This document shows positions 15,299 to 22,779 of a stretch of DNA of 64,000 bases, piece after piece. Within the stretch, counting starts at the first letter, position 1; each line of letters starts with the position of its first letter. This DNA comes from CAIRDP01 sp037138335. GTDB lineage: Bacteria > Bacteroidota > Bacteroidia > Bacteroidales > FEN-979. The notes under the pieces are model-generated. The model saw only the letters and a program-made list of their open reading frames with translations, searched no databases and was not told where the DNA came from. The position numbers and the translations under genes were made by a program. The DNA is taken from positions 62,001-126,000 of the forward strand of contig JBAXIO010000003.1 in the NCBI GenBank assembly GCA_037138335.1. Direction: 5' to 3'.

Positions 15299-15610
15299 TT
15301 AAACGCAGGAAGCAGGTTTGGGAATACCGGCAATTTTTGCAGCTTTTTTCATGGGAGCCCCCGGGAAAAGCTGGTAAAATCCTTTTATGTCGATGATACC
15401 GCTGGTTCCCACCGACCTGATGGTAAGGCTTTCGCCTTTAGCCTGGCGTTCGCGGAGGTAATCGAGGAGGGTATAATGCTTATCGGTTAGCTCGATACCT
15501 TCTTCCTTTGCGATTTCCTTTGCAACGTCTTTGGTCCATTGTGTACGATCGGTCATGTACCCTTCATCGTTTACATCTACGCTGATTCCAGCAAAAACTT
15601 TCTGTGCCAT
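15299..15610 (-). CDS. DsrC/TusE-family sulfur relay protein with a single C-terminal cysteine
   Basis: The 103-residue protein has the DsrC fold landmarks (GYMTDRTQWTKDVA, HYTLLDYLRERQ) and the conserved C-terminal arm ending KIAGIPKPASCV, with the penultimate cysteine C102. In true DsrC a second cysteine lies 11 residues earlier; here that position is A91. The protein is therefore TusE-like: it can carry a persulfide but cannot form the intramolecular disulfide or trisulfide used by DsrC with DsrAB and DsrMKJOP. This fits the absence of dsr reductase genes. Likely partners are the adjacent DsrE-like protein and TusA. Confidence 0.88.
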   Translation of the reverse strand: MAQKVFAGISVDVNDEGYMTDRTQWTKDVAKEIAKEEGIELTDKHYTLLDYLRERQAKGESLTIRSVGTSGIIDIKGFYQLFPGAPMKKAAKIAGIPKPASCV

Positions 15611-15686
15611 GTTTGTTTGATTTAAATTATTATTGTCATTTATTCTATGATAACTCGATAAGCAGCTTCGCTGCGATAGCTTGATA

Positions 15687-15790
15687 TCCAGTCATCCAGT
15701 CATCTAGTCATCCAGCTATCCAGCTATCCAGTTATCCAGTCATCCAGTCATCCAGTCATCCAGTTATCCAGTCATCCAGCTATCTAGGTC
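15687..15790. repeat. Octamer tandem repeat, TCCAGTCA type (12 units plus a degenerate one)
   Basis: Twelve consecutive 8-bp units of the form TC(C/T)AG(T/C)(T/C)A run from 15687 to 15782, followed by TCTAGGTC. The CTA at 15784-15786 inside the last unit is the TAG stop codon of the DUF1641 gene. A small hairpin (GCAGC-TTC-GCTGC, 15662-15674) precedes the array. The same octamer, in either orientation, recurs at 46983, 49144, 50876, 59107 and 60403. Confidence 0.9.
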
Positions 15791-16446
15791 TTCATCGCCT
15801 TCACCAGCCTCAGCGAGTACGAAAGCGACTTCCTCACTTCCGGCGAGTTTAGTTGTTTAAATAGTCCAAAGAGTGATTTGTCATCGAGTTTGTCATCGGG
15901 CTTCACTTTGGCAATGGCCAGAGTCATATTATTCATGCCCTTCATCAGTTCCGGGTCTGAAAGATTGCGTACTATACCTGCAATATTTTCAAGGTTTCCC
16001 TGCAGCCTGACAAGATCGTCTTTGGTGAATACCTGTATCCATTTGTCGACGAAGTTACCCAGTTCCCTGATATATTCAAAATACCCCTTGCTGTCAAGAT
16101 CGTTCATTTTATTCACTGCATCAAGCCCGGCCTGGTGCAGGATAGGGGTGACATCCTTCATGAAGTCAGAGGCGCTTTCCATCATCTCGAACATCTCCTG
16201 GAAAGTGCCCAGGTTCTGAAGCAGCCTTATCAGCATTGAAGGCAGGTCAACATGATCCAGTTCAACCTGGGATTTTTCAAGAATGACCGATGTTTGTTTG
16301 ACCACATCTTTGATAATGATGCCAGCGTCCTCAACAAAGTCGTCGATTTCTTCCCGCTTCTGATTCTGCACCGATACATATTCAAGTATCAGGTCCATTT
16401 TCTGGCGGAGCTCGGTAAGCTGCTCCTGTATTTCTCTCTCAGCCAT
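15784..16446 (-). CDS. DUF1641 family protein
   Basis: The 220-residue, mostly helical protein matches the DUF1641 pattern: a leading coiled coil, GTFQEMFEMMESASDFMKDVTPILHQ, then a region ending LNSPEVRKSLSYSLRLVKAMKT. DUF1641 genes commonly sit beside SQR-like flavoproteins or formate dehydrogenases; here the gene follows an SQR-like gene by 11 bp. Its biochemical role is unknown, though an accessory or membrane-docking role is often assumed. Its stop codon lies inside the octamer repeat, so repeat growth may have reset its C-terminus. Confidence 0.82.
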   Translation of the reverse strand: MAEREIQEQLTELRQKMDLILEYVSVQNQKREEIDDFVEDAGIIIKDVVKQTSVILEKSQVELDHVDLPSMLIRLLQNLGTFQEMFEMMESASDFMKDVTPILHQAGLDAVNKMNDLDSKGYFEYIRELGNFVDKWIQVFTKDDLVRLQGNLENIAGIVRNLSDPELMKGMNNMTLAIAKVKPDDKLDDKSLFGLFKQLNSPEVRKSLSYSLRLVKAMKT

Positions 16447-16457
16447 AATTCCCCGGA

Positions 16458-17687
16458 TTACATTTTTTTACCTGCCATGGTCATCTTGGAATCGATAGGC
16501 ATTTCTTTTCCCTTTAAGAGGATATGCCAGTAGATCCAGCGGAACATCAGTTTCCCGTAATGGTTTGTACGGGATTCTTTTAAAAGGCCGAAGGGGCCGA
16601 TGCCGGGGAATGGGAAGGAGCCTGGAAGGGGCTCTGTGTCATAATTGAAATCGATGAGGGCGCCCTTTCCGAAACCTGTTTCAATATAGCAGTTTGAATG
16701 CCCGTCGAATTTATCGGTAAGTGGCCTGCCTTCTATGGCACACATCAGGTTCTCTGTTAAAACATCGGCCTGGAAATGTACAACCGATCCGGCTTTTGAT
16801 GTCGGGAAATTGCCGGCATCGCCTATCACGAACACATTCGGAAATTCAATCTGCTGAAGAGTATATTTATCGGCTTTTACGAAGTCCATTTCATCGCCCA
16901 GCCCGCTGCGGCCGATCAAGGGATCGCCTTTGTGAACCGGAACGGTGATCAGGCAGTCAAACGGGATCTCCCGTTCGTCGTAAGAAACAATGGCTTTCTT
17001 TTCATTGTCGACCCTCTCCATATAGAAGTCGGGCACAATATTTATATTTTTCTGAACGAGCAGTTCACCCAGAACTTTCGAGGCCCTGGGTTTGGTAAAA
17101 GCGCCCGAGAGCGGGGTCACGTAAGTAATGTTGACATCGTTCCTCAGCCCTCTTTCAACGAAGAAGGCATCGGCAAACATCACAAATTCCAAAGGAGCAA
17201 CCGGGCATTTGATAGGCATGTCGGCTATGTTCAGGACAAGTTCCCTGCCTTTCCATGTCTTGAAAAAATCGGCAAGGGCCGAAGCCCCTTCATAAGTGTA
17301 AAAGTCAAAAATGTTTTTCCTCCACAGTGGGCCCGTCAAACCAGGGGTTTCTTCGGGGGCGGTGCGGGTTCCGGTTGCAATGATCAGGAAATCATAGCGG
17401 AGATTGGTCCCGTCCTTTAAATGGACCGATTTGGCCGGGGCGTCAATGCGCTCAATCTCCTGAAAGATCACATTGACGCCGAAGGGGATAAAATTTGTTT
17501 TTGGTTTAACCACATCGTGTTTCGTGTAATAACCAAAAGGCATGAATAAAAAACCCGGCTGGTAATAATGGGTTTTGTACTGGTCGACTATGGTGATGTC
17601 CCATTCGTCGCGCTCAAGAAGTTTACGCATTTTGTTGGCCATAATAGTACCGCCGGTACCCGCGCCAAGGATCAGTAGCTTTTTCAT
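16458..17687 (-). CDS. Sulfide:quinone oxidoreductase-like FAD protein
   Basis: The 409-residue flavoprotein has an FAD motif GAGTGGTIMANKM near the start, IIATGTRTAPEE, the SQR-type cysteine segment MPIKCPVAPLEF (C161), VFVIGDAGNFPTSKAG, and a second conserved-position cysteine C333 (GHSNCYIETG). The C-terminus is amphipathic (YGKLMFRWIYWHILLK), as in SQR, which docks monotopically on the membrane and reduces quinone. Sulfide would be oxidised to protein-bound or free sulfane sulfur. The usual third SQR cysteine is not obvious, so another sulfur substrate is possible. It leads an operon with DUF1641 and perhaps the DsrC- and DsrE-like genes. Confidence 0.82.
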   Translation of the reverse strand: MKKLLILGAGTGGTIMANKMRKLLERDEWDITIVDQYKTHYYQPGFLFMPFGYYTKHDVVKPKTNFIPFGVNVIFQEIERIDAPAKSVHLKDGTNLRYDFLIIATGTRTAPEETPGLTGPLWRKNIFDFYTYEGASALADFFKTWKGRELVLNIADMPIKCPVAPLEFVMFADAFFVERGLRNDVNITYVTPLSGAFTKPRASKVLGELLVQKNINIVPDFYMERVDNEKKAIVSYDEREIPFDCLITVPVHKGDPLIGRSGLGDEMDFVKADKYTLQQIEFPNVFVIGDAGNFPTSKAGSVVHFQADVLTENLMCAIEGRPLTDKFDGHSNCYIETGFGKGALIDFNYDTEPLPGSFPFPGIGPFGLLKESRTNHYGKLMFRWIYWHILLKGKEMPIDSKMTMAGKKM

Positions 17688-17725
17688 TTGATTAAGAAGA
17701 TATAGGGGTTCTGTGCATATATCGA

Positions 17726-17758
17726 CAAAGGTATATATTTTTATATGGTGATACCAAA
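17726..17758 (-). promoter_or_regulatory. Promoter of the SQR-DUF1641 operon
   Basis: On the minus strand TTTG (17758-17755) and TACCTTTG (17733-17726) are separated by 21 bp, matching the Bacteroidota -33/-7 consensus. The -7 box is identical to that of the dsrE-tusA-hdr operon, but no TGTGA-N6-TCACA palindrome is present here. Confidence 0.65.
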
Positions 17759-17841
17759 GCGATTTAGAAATATTTTATAAATTTATATTCAGACTGTTTC
17801 CAAATACTGTGAAAGAATTCACAATGAAGAAGTGAAAATAC

Positions 17842-17891
17842 AAAAAAACAGCATCCGGGATATGCAAAACGATTGCATTCTGGATGCTGTT
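17842..17891 (-). terminator. Rho-independent terminator after tatA
   Basis: On the minus strand AACAGCATCC pairs with GGATGCTGTT, with a second short inner stem TGCAA/TTGCA, followed by a run of seven T. It would end the leftward tatA transcript. Confidence 0.7.
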
Positions 17892-17913
17892 GATAAACCG
17901 TTTAAAACGGTGA

Positions 17914-18138
17914 TTATTTTTTATCTTCAGGCTTGGCTTCAGCCTGGTCCTTTTTGGGTTCTGCTTTCAGTTCTTCTTCAATTCCCGACATGCCGTCCTT
18001 GAAACTTTTAACGCCTTTTCCTATACCTTTCATAAGTTCGGGGATCTTTGAACCGCCGAAAAGAAGCAGGACGATCAGGGCGATTAACAGTATTTCCTGG
18101 GTGCCGAGGCCGAATATCAATAAAATACCTAAGGTCAT
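17914..18138 (-). CDS. tatA: Twin-arginine translocase subunit TatA/TatE
   Basis: The 74-residue protein has the TatA layout: a single membrane helix with the FGLGTQEILLIALIVLLLFGG stretch (shortened here to its key residues F, G, Q/E, L-rich core, FGG), the hinge SKIPELMKGIGKG, an amphipathic helix, and a charged Lys/Glu-rich tail. An in-frame ATG at 18189 would add 17 residues ahead of the membrane helix; the start at 18138 (MTLGILL) fits the family. TatC is not in the window. A terminator follows. Confidence 0.93.
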   Translation of the reverse strand: MTLGILLIFGLGTQEILLIALIVLLLFGGSKIPELMKGIGKGVKSFKDGMSGIEEELKAEPKKDQAEAKPEDKK

Positions 18139-18198
18139 GGTTTCCTGAATTTGAATCACAAAATTAAGCAAACAAAAACACAATTGCATATTTTATTT

Positions 18199-19416
18199 TC
18201 ATAAAAACATGCAGGCATCGCCATAGCTCAGGAAGCGGAAGCCCGTTTCAAGGGCGTGGGAATACACTGTCTTCCAGCCATCCCCGGCAAATGCAGCGAT
18301 AAGCAGCAGCAATGTGCTCTGGGGCATATGGAAATTTGTGATCAGGCCGTTGAGGACCCTGAATTTATATCCCGGCACAATGATCAGGCTGGTACTTCCA
18401 TGAAATTCTTTGAGCCCGGCGTGTTCCATATAAGTGATGAGGGCGTCGAGCGCTTCTGTTTTGCCTGGCAGCCCCTGATCTTCCGTAAGGTAAGGATCCC
18501 ACTGGTTTACGATTTCTATCTCTGTTTGCGGATGTGCGATTGCCTCAACACCAAGCCAGTAAAGGCTTTCAAGCGTCCTTGCCGAGGTTGTGCCCACTGC
18601 AATGACATTGGTGTTAATCGGGTTGCGCAAATACCTGAGCGTGGAAAGTTTAACGACGAAAGATTCGTTGTGCATGATATGGTCACAAACATTTGCCACG
18701 CTCACAGGCCTGAAAGTCCCCAATCCAACGTGCAGGGTAAGTTGTTCTTCAATACAGTTGCGGGTCCTCAGCCGCTCAAGAATATCCTCCGAAAAGTGCA
18801 GCCCTGCAGTTGGAGCTGCAACCGATCCTTCATGTTTTGCATACACCGTCTGGTACCTGAGGGTGTCTTCCTCATCCGATTCCCTGTTAATATAGGGTGG
18901 GAGAGGGATACTGCCGGCCATAAGGAGGACATCCGAAAAAGAAAGCGAAGAAGGAGCCCAGCTGAATTCAATCTCAAAACAACCATCGGAGAGGCTTGAT
19001 TTTCTTATGGCCTTCAGCCAGCTGTCGTTAAGGCCCAGGTTCTTTTCAAGGGGTTCGTCTTTCCATTTTTTTGAATTGCCGACCAAACAACTCCAGCGGC
19101 ATCCCGGTCCCTGTTGAAAAGCAAGCTGAAAATCAACGGTAGGGGATAATGGTTCGAGGCAGAAAATTTCGACAAGCCCTCCTGTGGATTTGGCAAACAG
19201 AATCCTTGCCCTGACCACCTTTGTATCATTAAATACAACCAGGCTCCCTTCAGGGATAAGGCCGTCTATTTCCGAAAACTGCCTGTCTTCTATAAGGCCA
19301 TCCCGGTAAACCAGGAGGCGTGACGCATCCCGCCTTCCGGGGGGCCTTTGGGCGATGCGATCCGCAGGCAGGTCATAATTATAATCGGTAATCGGTATAC
19401 CCTTGGGGAGGTCCAT
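18199..19416 (-). CDS. queA: S-adenosylmethionine:tRNA ribosyltransferase-isomerase
   Basis: The 405-residue enzyme makes epoxyqueuosine from 7-aminomethyl-7-deazaguanine in tRNA. Visible family landmarks are the N-terminal YDLPADRIAQRPPGRRDASRLLV, FNDTKVVRARI, the AAPTAGLHFSEDILERL core and the C-terminal LITNFHMPQSTLLLLIAAF. The start at 19416 (MDLPKG) is preferred to 19449, whose extra residues are unlike QueA. The length is slightly above the common 340-360 residues because the N-terminal half has inserts around residues 90-130. It follows tatA's start by 60 bp. Confidence 0.93.
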   Translation of the reverse strand: MDLPKGIPITDYNYDLPADRIAQRPPGRRDASRLLVYRDGLIEDRQFSEIDGLIPEGSLVVFNDTKVVRARILFAKSTGGLVEIFCLEPLSPTVDFQLAFQQGPGCRWSCLVGNSKKWKDEPLEKNLGLNDSWLKAIRKSSLSDGCFEIEFSWAPSSLSFSDVLLMAGSIPLPPYINRESDEEDTLRYQTVYAKHEGSVAAPTAGLHFSEDILERLRTRNCIEEQLTLHVGLGTFRPVSVANVCDHIMHNESFVVKLSTLRYLRNPINTNVIAVGTTSARTLESLYWLGVEAIAHPQTEIEIVNQWDPYLTEDQGLPGKTEALDALITYMEHAGLKEFHGSTSLIIVPGYKFRVLNGLITNFHMPQSTLLLLIAAFAGDGWKTVYSHALETGFRFLSYGDACMFL

Positions 19417-19498
19417 AAGCGTGTTTGAGACCGGTAAACATAAAAACACCCGGCCCCGGGCATGAAGCCTGGAGTGGCCGGATGTTTCAAAGGTAAGA

Positions 19499-20908
19499 CT
19501 AATTCTTTTCGGTGCTGAAGAACTTTGGTTTATAAGTGATCATCAGATAAACGTACTGCGACCCCCTTACAGAGCTTTTCAAACCGTTCAGAAGTTCCAT
19601 GGTTGAATTCGGGAAGAAATAGCAGTAAGCTGCATTGAGTTCCACATTTGGCAGGGGTTTGTACAGGAACATCATGTCGAGTTCCGAGCCCAGGTTCTTA
19701 TTGACTTTAGTGCCGTCGGTGAGATAATCCTTGCCGAAGCTGAAATACCGGTAGGTTGCTTCGAGGGAAGTGACTTTGCTGAAATTCACCGTACCGCGGG
19801 CATAGATCTGGTTCAGCCCGGGATAATTGGGGGTTCCCTGCAGCATGCTGGTGAACATATCCATATATCCGTATAACTGGTGATTGGTACCATACAGCGT
19901 ATTGAAACTGCTCACTTTTTTTGCAACATCCGCCTTGTTGGCCGGGTTGTTGTCGGTACCGCTGAGTTGTTCGTAGCCAACCATAAGCTTAAAGGGTTTC
20001 ACGATCTGGTAACCCACGTTTGCGCCGAACATGTAAGCTGCAACTTTGCGCCCGTCCTGTATATGTCCGCCCTGGTAATAACCCCCTGCCCATACGCTGA
20101 GGTTTTTCCAGTTGAGCCATGCATTGCCGCCAACGGTAAACCTTGCATATACCTGGTTGGGGTTGGTTATCGGGACCTGGGATTTGGTGGTGATGGTCGT
20201 ATGTCCAACCGTATCGGTGCCATTGACTACCCAGAGGATCTGGGATGAAGTAACCGTCTGGTACTGGGTTGGCAGCTGGTAAGCATCAACAAGGGCTATC
20301 ACCGAAACTTTCAGCATATCCTTAAAGAATGTTTTCTGGTTCCAGAGGTACGACATGTATTTGTAATTTTTCATGTTGTAATTGGAGATGAAAGCGCCTG
20401 CCGGACTGGTATTGTTGATGGCGAAACCGAAATCTCCTTGGTAGGCTGCTTTTGTTGCTCCCCATTGGAACCCGACCATGTCGTGGGCCGATCCCTGGGG
20501 TCTCCAGTTGTTATAACCGATAATCCTCTGGTCATCGTAGGAGATGGCGATCCTACCTACCCGTACCGAGAAGTTGCTGAGGAAATTGTATTTGAACCAG
20601 GCTTCAAAAATATTGACCGTATTGTTCCTTATGGTATCGCTGCTGAAGAAATTGTTTTCGCCGAAAACAAAAGCATGCTGTAATGAAAACCGGGTGGTGA
20701 ATTTCTCATTTTTATAATCAAAAATAATGCGGGCCCTGCCAAGGATGTCTCCGTAGCCTGTTTGTGTTGAGTCGCGCAGCTTGGTATATCCGTCACGGTA
20801 TTCGGCCCTGGGCCTGAATTCGCCCGAAACGGTGAACTGGGCCATGGAAGATTTACCGAGCAGCAGCAGAAAAGCTGCCATCAGAATTAGCTTGTACAGA
20901 TTTTTCAT
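19499..20908 (-). CDS. Porin-like outer membrane beta-barrel (alginate-export-type)
   Basis: The 469-residue protein has a signal peptide (MKNLYKLILMAAFLLLLGKSSMAQ). It then shows alternating aromatic strands typical of a 16- to 18-strand barrel and an N-terminal FTVSGEFRPRAEYRDGY motif, as in the alginate export/porin family of Bacteroidota. It ends in a strand-like YVYLMITYKPKFF. The substrate is unknown. The start at 20908 begins the signal peptide; a 38-residue upstream extension was rejected. A -7 box TACTTTTG lies at 20941-20934, and the divergent pssA gene shares the intergenic region. Confidence 0.82.
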   Translation of the reverse strand: MKNLYKLILMAAFLLLLGKSSMAQFTVSGEFRPRAEYRDGYTKLRDSTQTGYGDILGRARIIFDYKNEKFTTRFSLQHAFVFGENNFFSSDTIRNNTVNIFEAWFKYNFLSNFSVRVGRIAISYDDQRIIGYNNWRPQGSAHDMVGFQWGATKAAYQGDFGFAINNTSPAGAFISNYNMKNYKYMSYLWNQKTFFKDMLKVSVIALVDAYQLPTQYQTVTSSQILWVVNGTDTVGHTTITTKSQVPITNPNQVYARFTVGGNAWLNWKNLSVWAGGYYQGGHIQDGRKVAAYMFGANVGYQIVKPFKLMVGYEQLSGTDNNPANKADVAKKVSSFNTLYGTNHQLYGYMDMFTSMLQGTPNYPGLNQIYARGTVNFSKVTSLEATYRYFSFGKDYLTDGTKVNKNLGSELDMMFLYKPLPNVELNAAYCYFFPNSTMELLNGLKSSVRGSQYVYLMITYKPKFFSTEKN

Positions 20909-20933
20909 AGTATCTTTGTTTAAATGTGTGGCG

Positions 20934-20941
20934 CAAAAGTA
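20934..20941 (-). promoter_or_regulatory. -7 promoter box of the porin gene
   Basis: TACTTTTG on the minus strand, an exact TAnnTTTG match 25 bases before the start codon. The -33 element is not clear. Confidence 0.5.
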
Positions 20942-20998
20942 GAAAAAAAACAAAAGCGACCGGTAAAACCATGCACATCGATTGCATTTTAAAAAGTG

Positions 20999-21006
20999 TA
21001 AATTTG
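20999..21006 (+). promoter_or_regulatory. -7 promoter box of pssA, giving a leaderless or near-leaderless transcript
   Basis: TAAATTTG ends five bases before the pssA ATG at 21012. Since transcription normally begins 5-9 bases after this box, the mRNA would start at or just before the start codon. Confidence 0.5.
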
Positions 21007-21011
21007 CATTT

Positions 21012-21749
21012 ATGAAGTTCAAATATTACATACCCAATTCAGTGACACTGCTCAACCTGGTCAGCGGTGTTCTTTCGATAACATCCATGATGTCGGGCCA
21101 GATAGTATGGGCCGCTGCATTCATCTTCATAGCGGCGGTCTTCGATTTCCTCGACGGTACGCTTGCCAGGCTTTTGGATGCCCGCTCGGAACTCGGTAAG
21201 CAGCTGGATTCCCTGGCTGATGTGGTTTCCTTCGGAGTGGCCCCGGGTATTATTGTATTCAACCTCCTCACGGCCAATTGTGCAGGGAGCTGTAATGCGC
21301 TTGACCGTATGCATATCACCCCTTATTTTGCCTTGCTGATCCCGGTATGTTCTGCATTAAGACTGGGTAAATTTAACATCGACCTTAGGCAGGCCGAGAA
21401 TTTCATAGGTTTGCCCACACCGGCCAACGCCATTTTCTTTGCTTCTATCCCCCTCGTGATTTTCCTGCAGCCTCACATTTACACCCTGATAAAGCTCGAT
21501 TTTTTTGTCGAATTCTTTTCAAACTCAAGGGTCATTGCGATCCTGACGGTATTTTTCTCTTATCTGCTGGTGTCGGATTTCAAGATTTTTTCAATAAAAT
21601 TCAAGACGACCGGCTGGGCCGAAAACATGAAGGCTTACATTTTACTGATCTCGTCGCTGGTCCTGCTGGTATTGTTTTCCCTCAATGCCATACCCCTGAT
21701 CATTTTGCTGTACCTCTTGCTTTCACTGGGGTTTCAGAGGGAGATATAG
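21012..21749 (+). CDS. pssA: CDP-diacylglycerol--serine O-phosphatidyltransferase
   Basis: The 245-residue membrane enzyme makes phosphatidylserine, the precursor of phosphatidylethanolamine. It contains the CDP-alcohol phosphatidyltransferase signature: DGTLAR, then G and two Asp in SELGKQLDSLADVVSFG. About seven to eight hydrophobic helices follow. The start at 21012 (MKFKYYIPNSVTLLN) matches the family; the ATG at 20982 lies in the promoter region. No phosphatidylserine decarboxylase gene is adjacent. Confidence 0.93.
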   Translation: MKFKYYIPNSVTLLNLVSGVLSITSMMSGQIVWAAAFIFIAAVFDFLDGTLARLLDARSELGKQLDSLADVVSFGVAPGIIVFNLLTANCAGSCNALDRMHITPYFALLIPVCSALRLGKFNIDLRQAENFIGLPTPANAIFFASIPLVIFLQPHIYTLIKLDFFVEFFSNSRVIAILTVFFSYLLVSDFKIFSIKFKTTGWAENMKAYILLISSLVLLVLFSLNAIPLIILLYLLLSLGFQREI

Positions 21750-21794
21750 GTATCGGGAAGTGAAGTTCGGAAATTGTAATTTGTGAAGTATCTC

Positions 21795-22000
21795 GCACAA
21801 GCTGCCTTGGCTGCAAGGAGCGGAACATATTGCACAAGCTGCCTTGGCTGCAAGGAGCGATCAGGAGAATGATTAAATTCAGGTGATTGATTGTTTGAGC
21901 GACGCAGCAGGCGCAGCAGCGGTGCAATATCGTGAGCGACTGGCGCAGTAGGCGCAGCGACGTTGCGTATATATGAGCGACAGGTGCAGCAGCGGTGTGA
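21795..22000. repeat. Intergenic direct repeats with about 37-bp period
   Basis: A 28-bp unit beginning GCACAAGCTGCCTTGGCTGC occurs at 21795-21822 and again, identical, at 21832-21859; each contains the hairpin CCTTG-GCTG-CAAGG. From 21897 a different unit beginning GAGCGAC and continuing with GCAGCAGGCGCAGC-like sequence occurs three times (21897, 21934, 21975). The repeats fill the gap between pssA and lptB. They have no spacer structure like a CRISPR array. Confidence 0.75.
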
Positions 22001-22014
22001 GATGCGAGCACCTC

Positions 22015-22737
22015 TTACCTGAGCTCGAAATTTTCCCCTAAATACACTTTTCGCACATGCGGATCATCGGCAAGCTCGCGGGATGTTCCTGCGCGGAGGA
22101 TCGAGCCTTCAAAGAGAAGGTATGCCCTGTCGGTGATGGTAAGTGTTTCATGAACATTATGGTCGGTGATAAGAACACCGATGTTCTTTTCTTTCAGCCT
22201 TGAAACGATATTCTGGATATCTTCAACAGCTATAGGGTCTATACCGGCAAAAGGTTCGTCAAGCAGGATGAATTTCGGATCCACGGCAAGGCAGCGGGCG
22301 ATCTCGCACCTGCGGCGCTCCCCGCCCGAGAGGGTTATTCCCTCGCTTTTCCTTACATGCTGGAGGCCGAATTCATCAAGAAGGGTTTCGAGGCGTTCCT
22401 TTTGTTTATCCTTGGGCAGTCCGGTAAATTCAAGTATGGCCCTGATGTTGTCTTCAACGCTTAATTTACGGAAAACGGAGGCTTCCTGGGGCAGGTAGCT
22501 GATGCCTCTCTGGGCCCTCTTGTACATAGGTTCATTGGTGATATTGAGGTCGTCGAGGTAAACCTGCCCGGCAAAGGGTTTGATAAGGCCTACGATAATG
22601 TAAAATGAAGTGGTCTTCCCGGCCCCGTTTGGCCCCAGCAAACCAACGATCTCCCCTTGTTTAAGCTCCACAGAGACCTCGTTTACAACTGTTCTCTTGC
22701 GGTATTTTTTAATGATTTTTTCGGTGCGGAGTATCAT
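22015..22737 (-). CDS. lptB: LPS export ABC transporter ATP-binding protein
   Basis: The 240-residue ATPase has Walker A GPNGAGKTT, signature LSGGERRRCEIARCL, Walker B ILLDEPFAGIDP and the LptB-typical ITDHNVHETLTITDRAYLL with a C-terminal VRKVYLGENFEL. It powers LptFG in moving lipopolysaccharide from the inner membrane. The start at 22737 (MILRTEK) is preferred to 22764. An LptF/G-type permease is encoded separately at 53418, and kdsD (Kdo synthesis) lies nearby at 25658. Confidence 0.94.
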   Translation of the reverse strand: MILRTEKIIKKYRKRTVVNEVSVELKQGEIVGLLGPNGAGKTTSFYIIVGLIKPFAGQVYLDDLNITNEPMYKRAQRGISYLPQEASVFRKLSVEDNIRAILEFTGLPKDKQKERLETLLDEFGLQHVRKSEGITLSGGERRRCEIARCLAVDPKFILLDEPFAGIDPIAVEDIQNIVSRLKEKNIGVLITDHNVHETLTITDRAYLLFEGSILRAGTSRELADDPHVRKVYLGENFELR

Positions 22738-22779
22738 GGGGCAATTTTGTCTTTGCTGATCCAAAAGTAGGAAAAAATG

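Noticed and set aside
15687..15790. Intergenic tandem array as a protein-coding repeat
   Set aside because: Every reading frame through the array is short or contains stops, and the neighbouring gene ends within it.
21795..22000. CRISPR array
   Set aside because: The repeats are of two different kinds, with 9-bp gaps between the first pair and related rather than unique sequence between the others; no cas gene is present.
21700..22011. Minus-strand 103-residue frame across the pssA end and repeats
   Set aside because: It is composed of repeat-derived low-complexity residues and overlaps the real pssA gene.
22015..22737. CcmA, the missing ATPase of cytochrome c maturation
   Set aside because: The sequence has the LptB-specific ITDHNVHETL and C-terminal pattern, and it lies 36 kb from ccmB.
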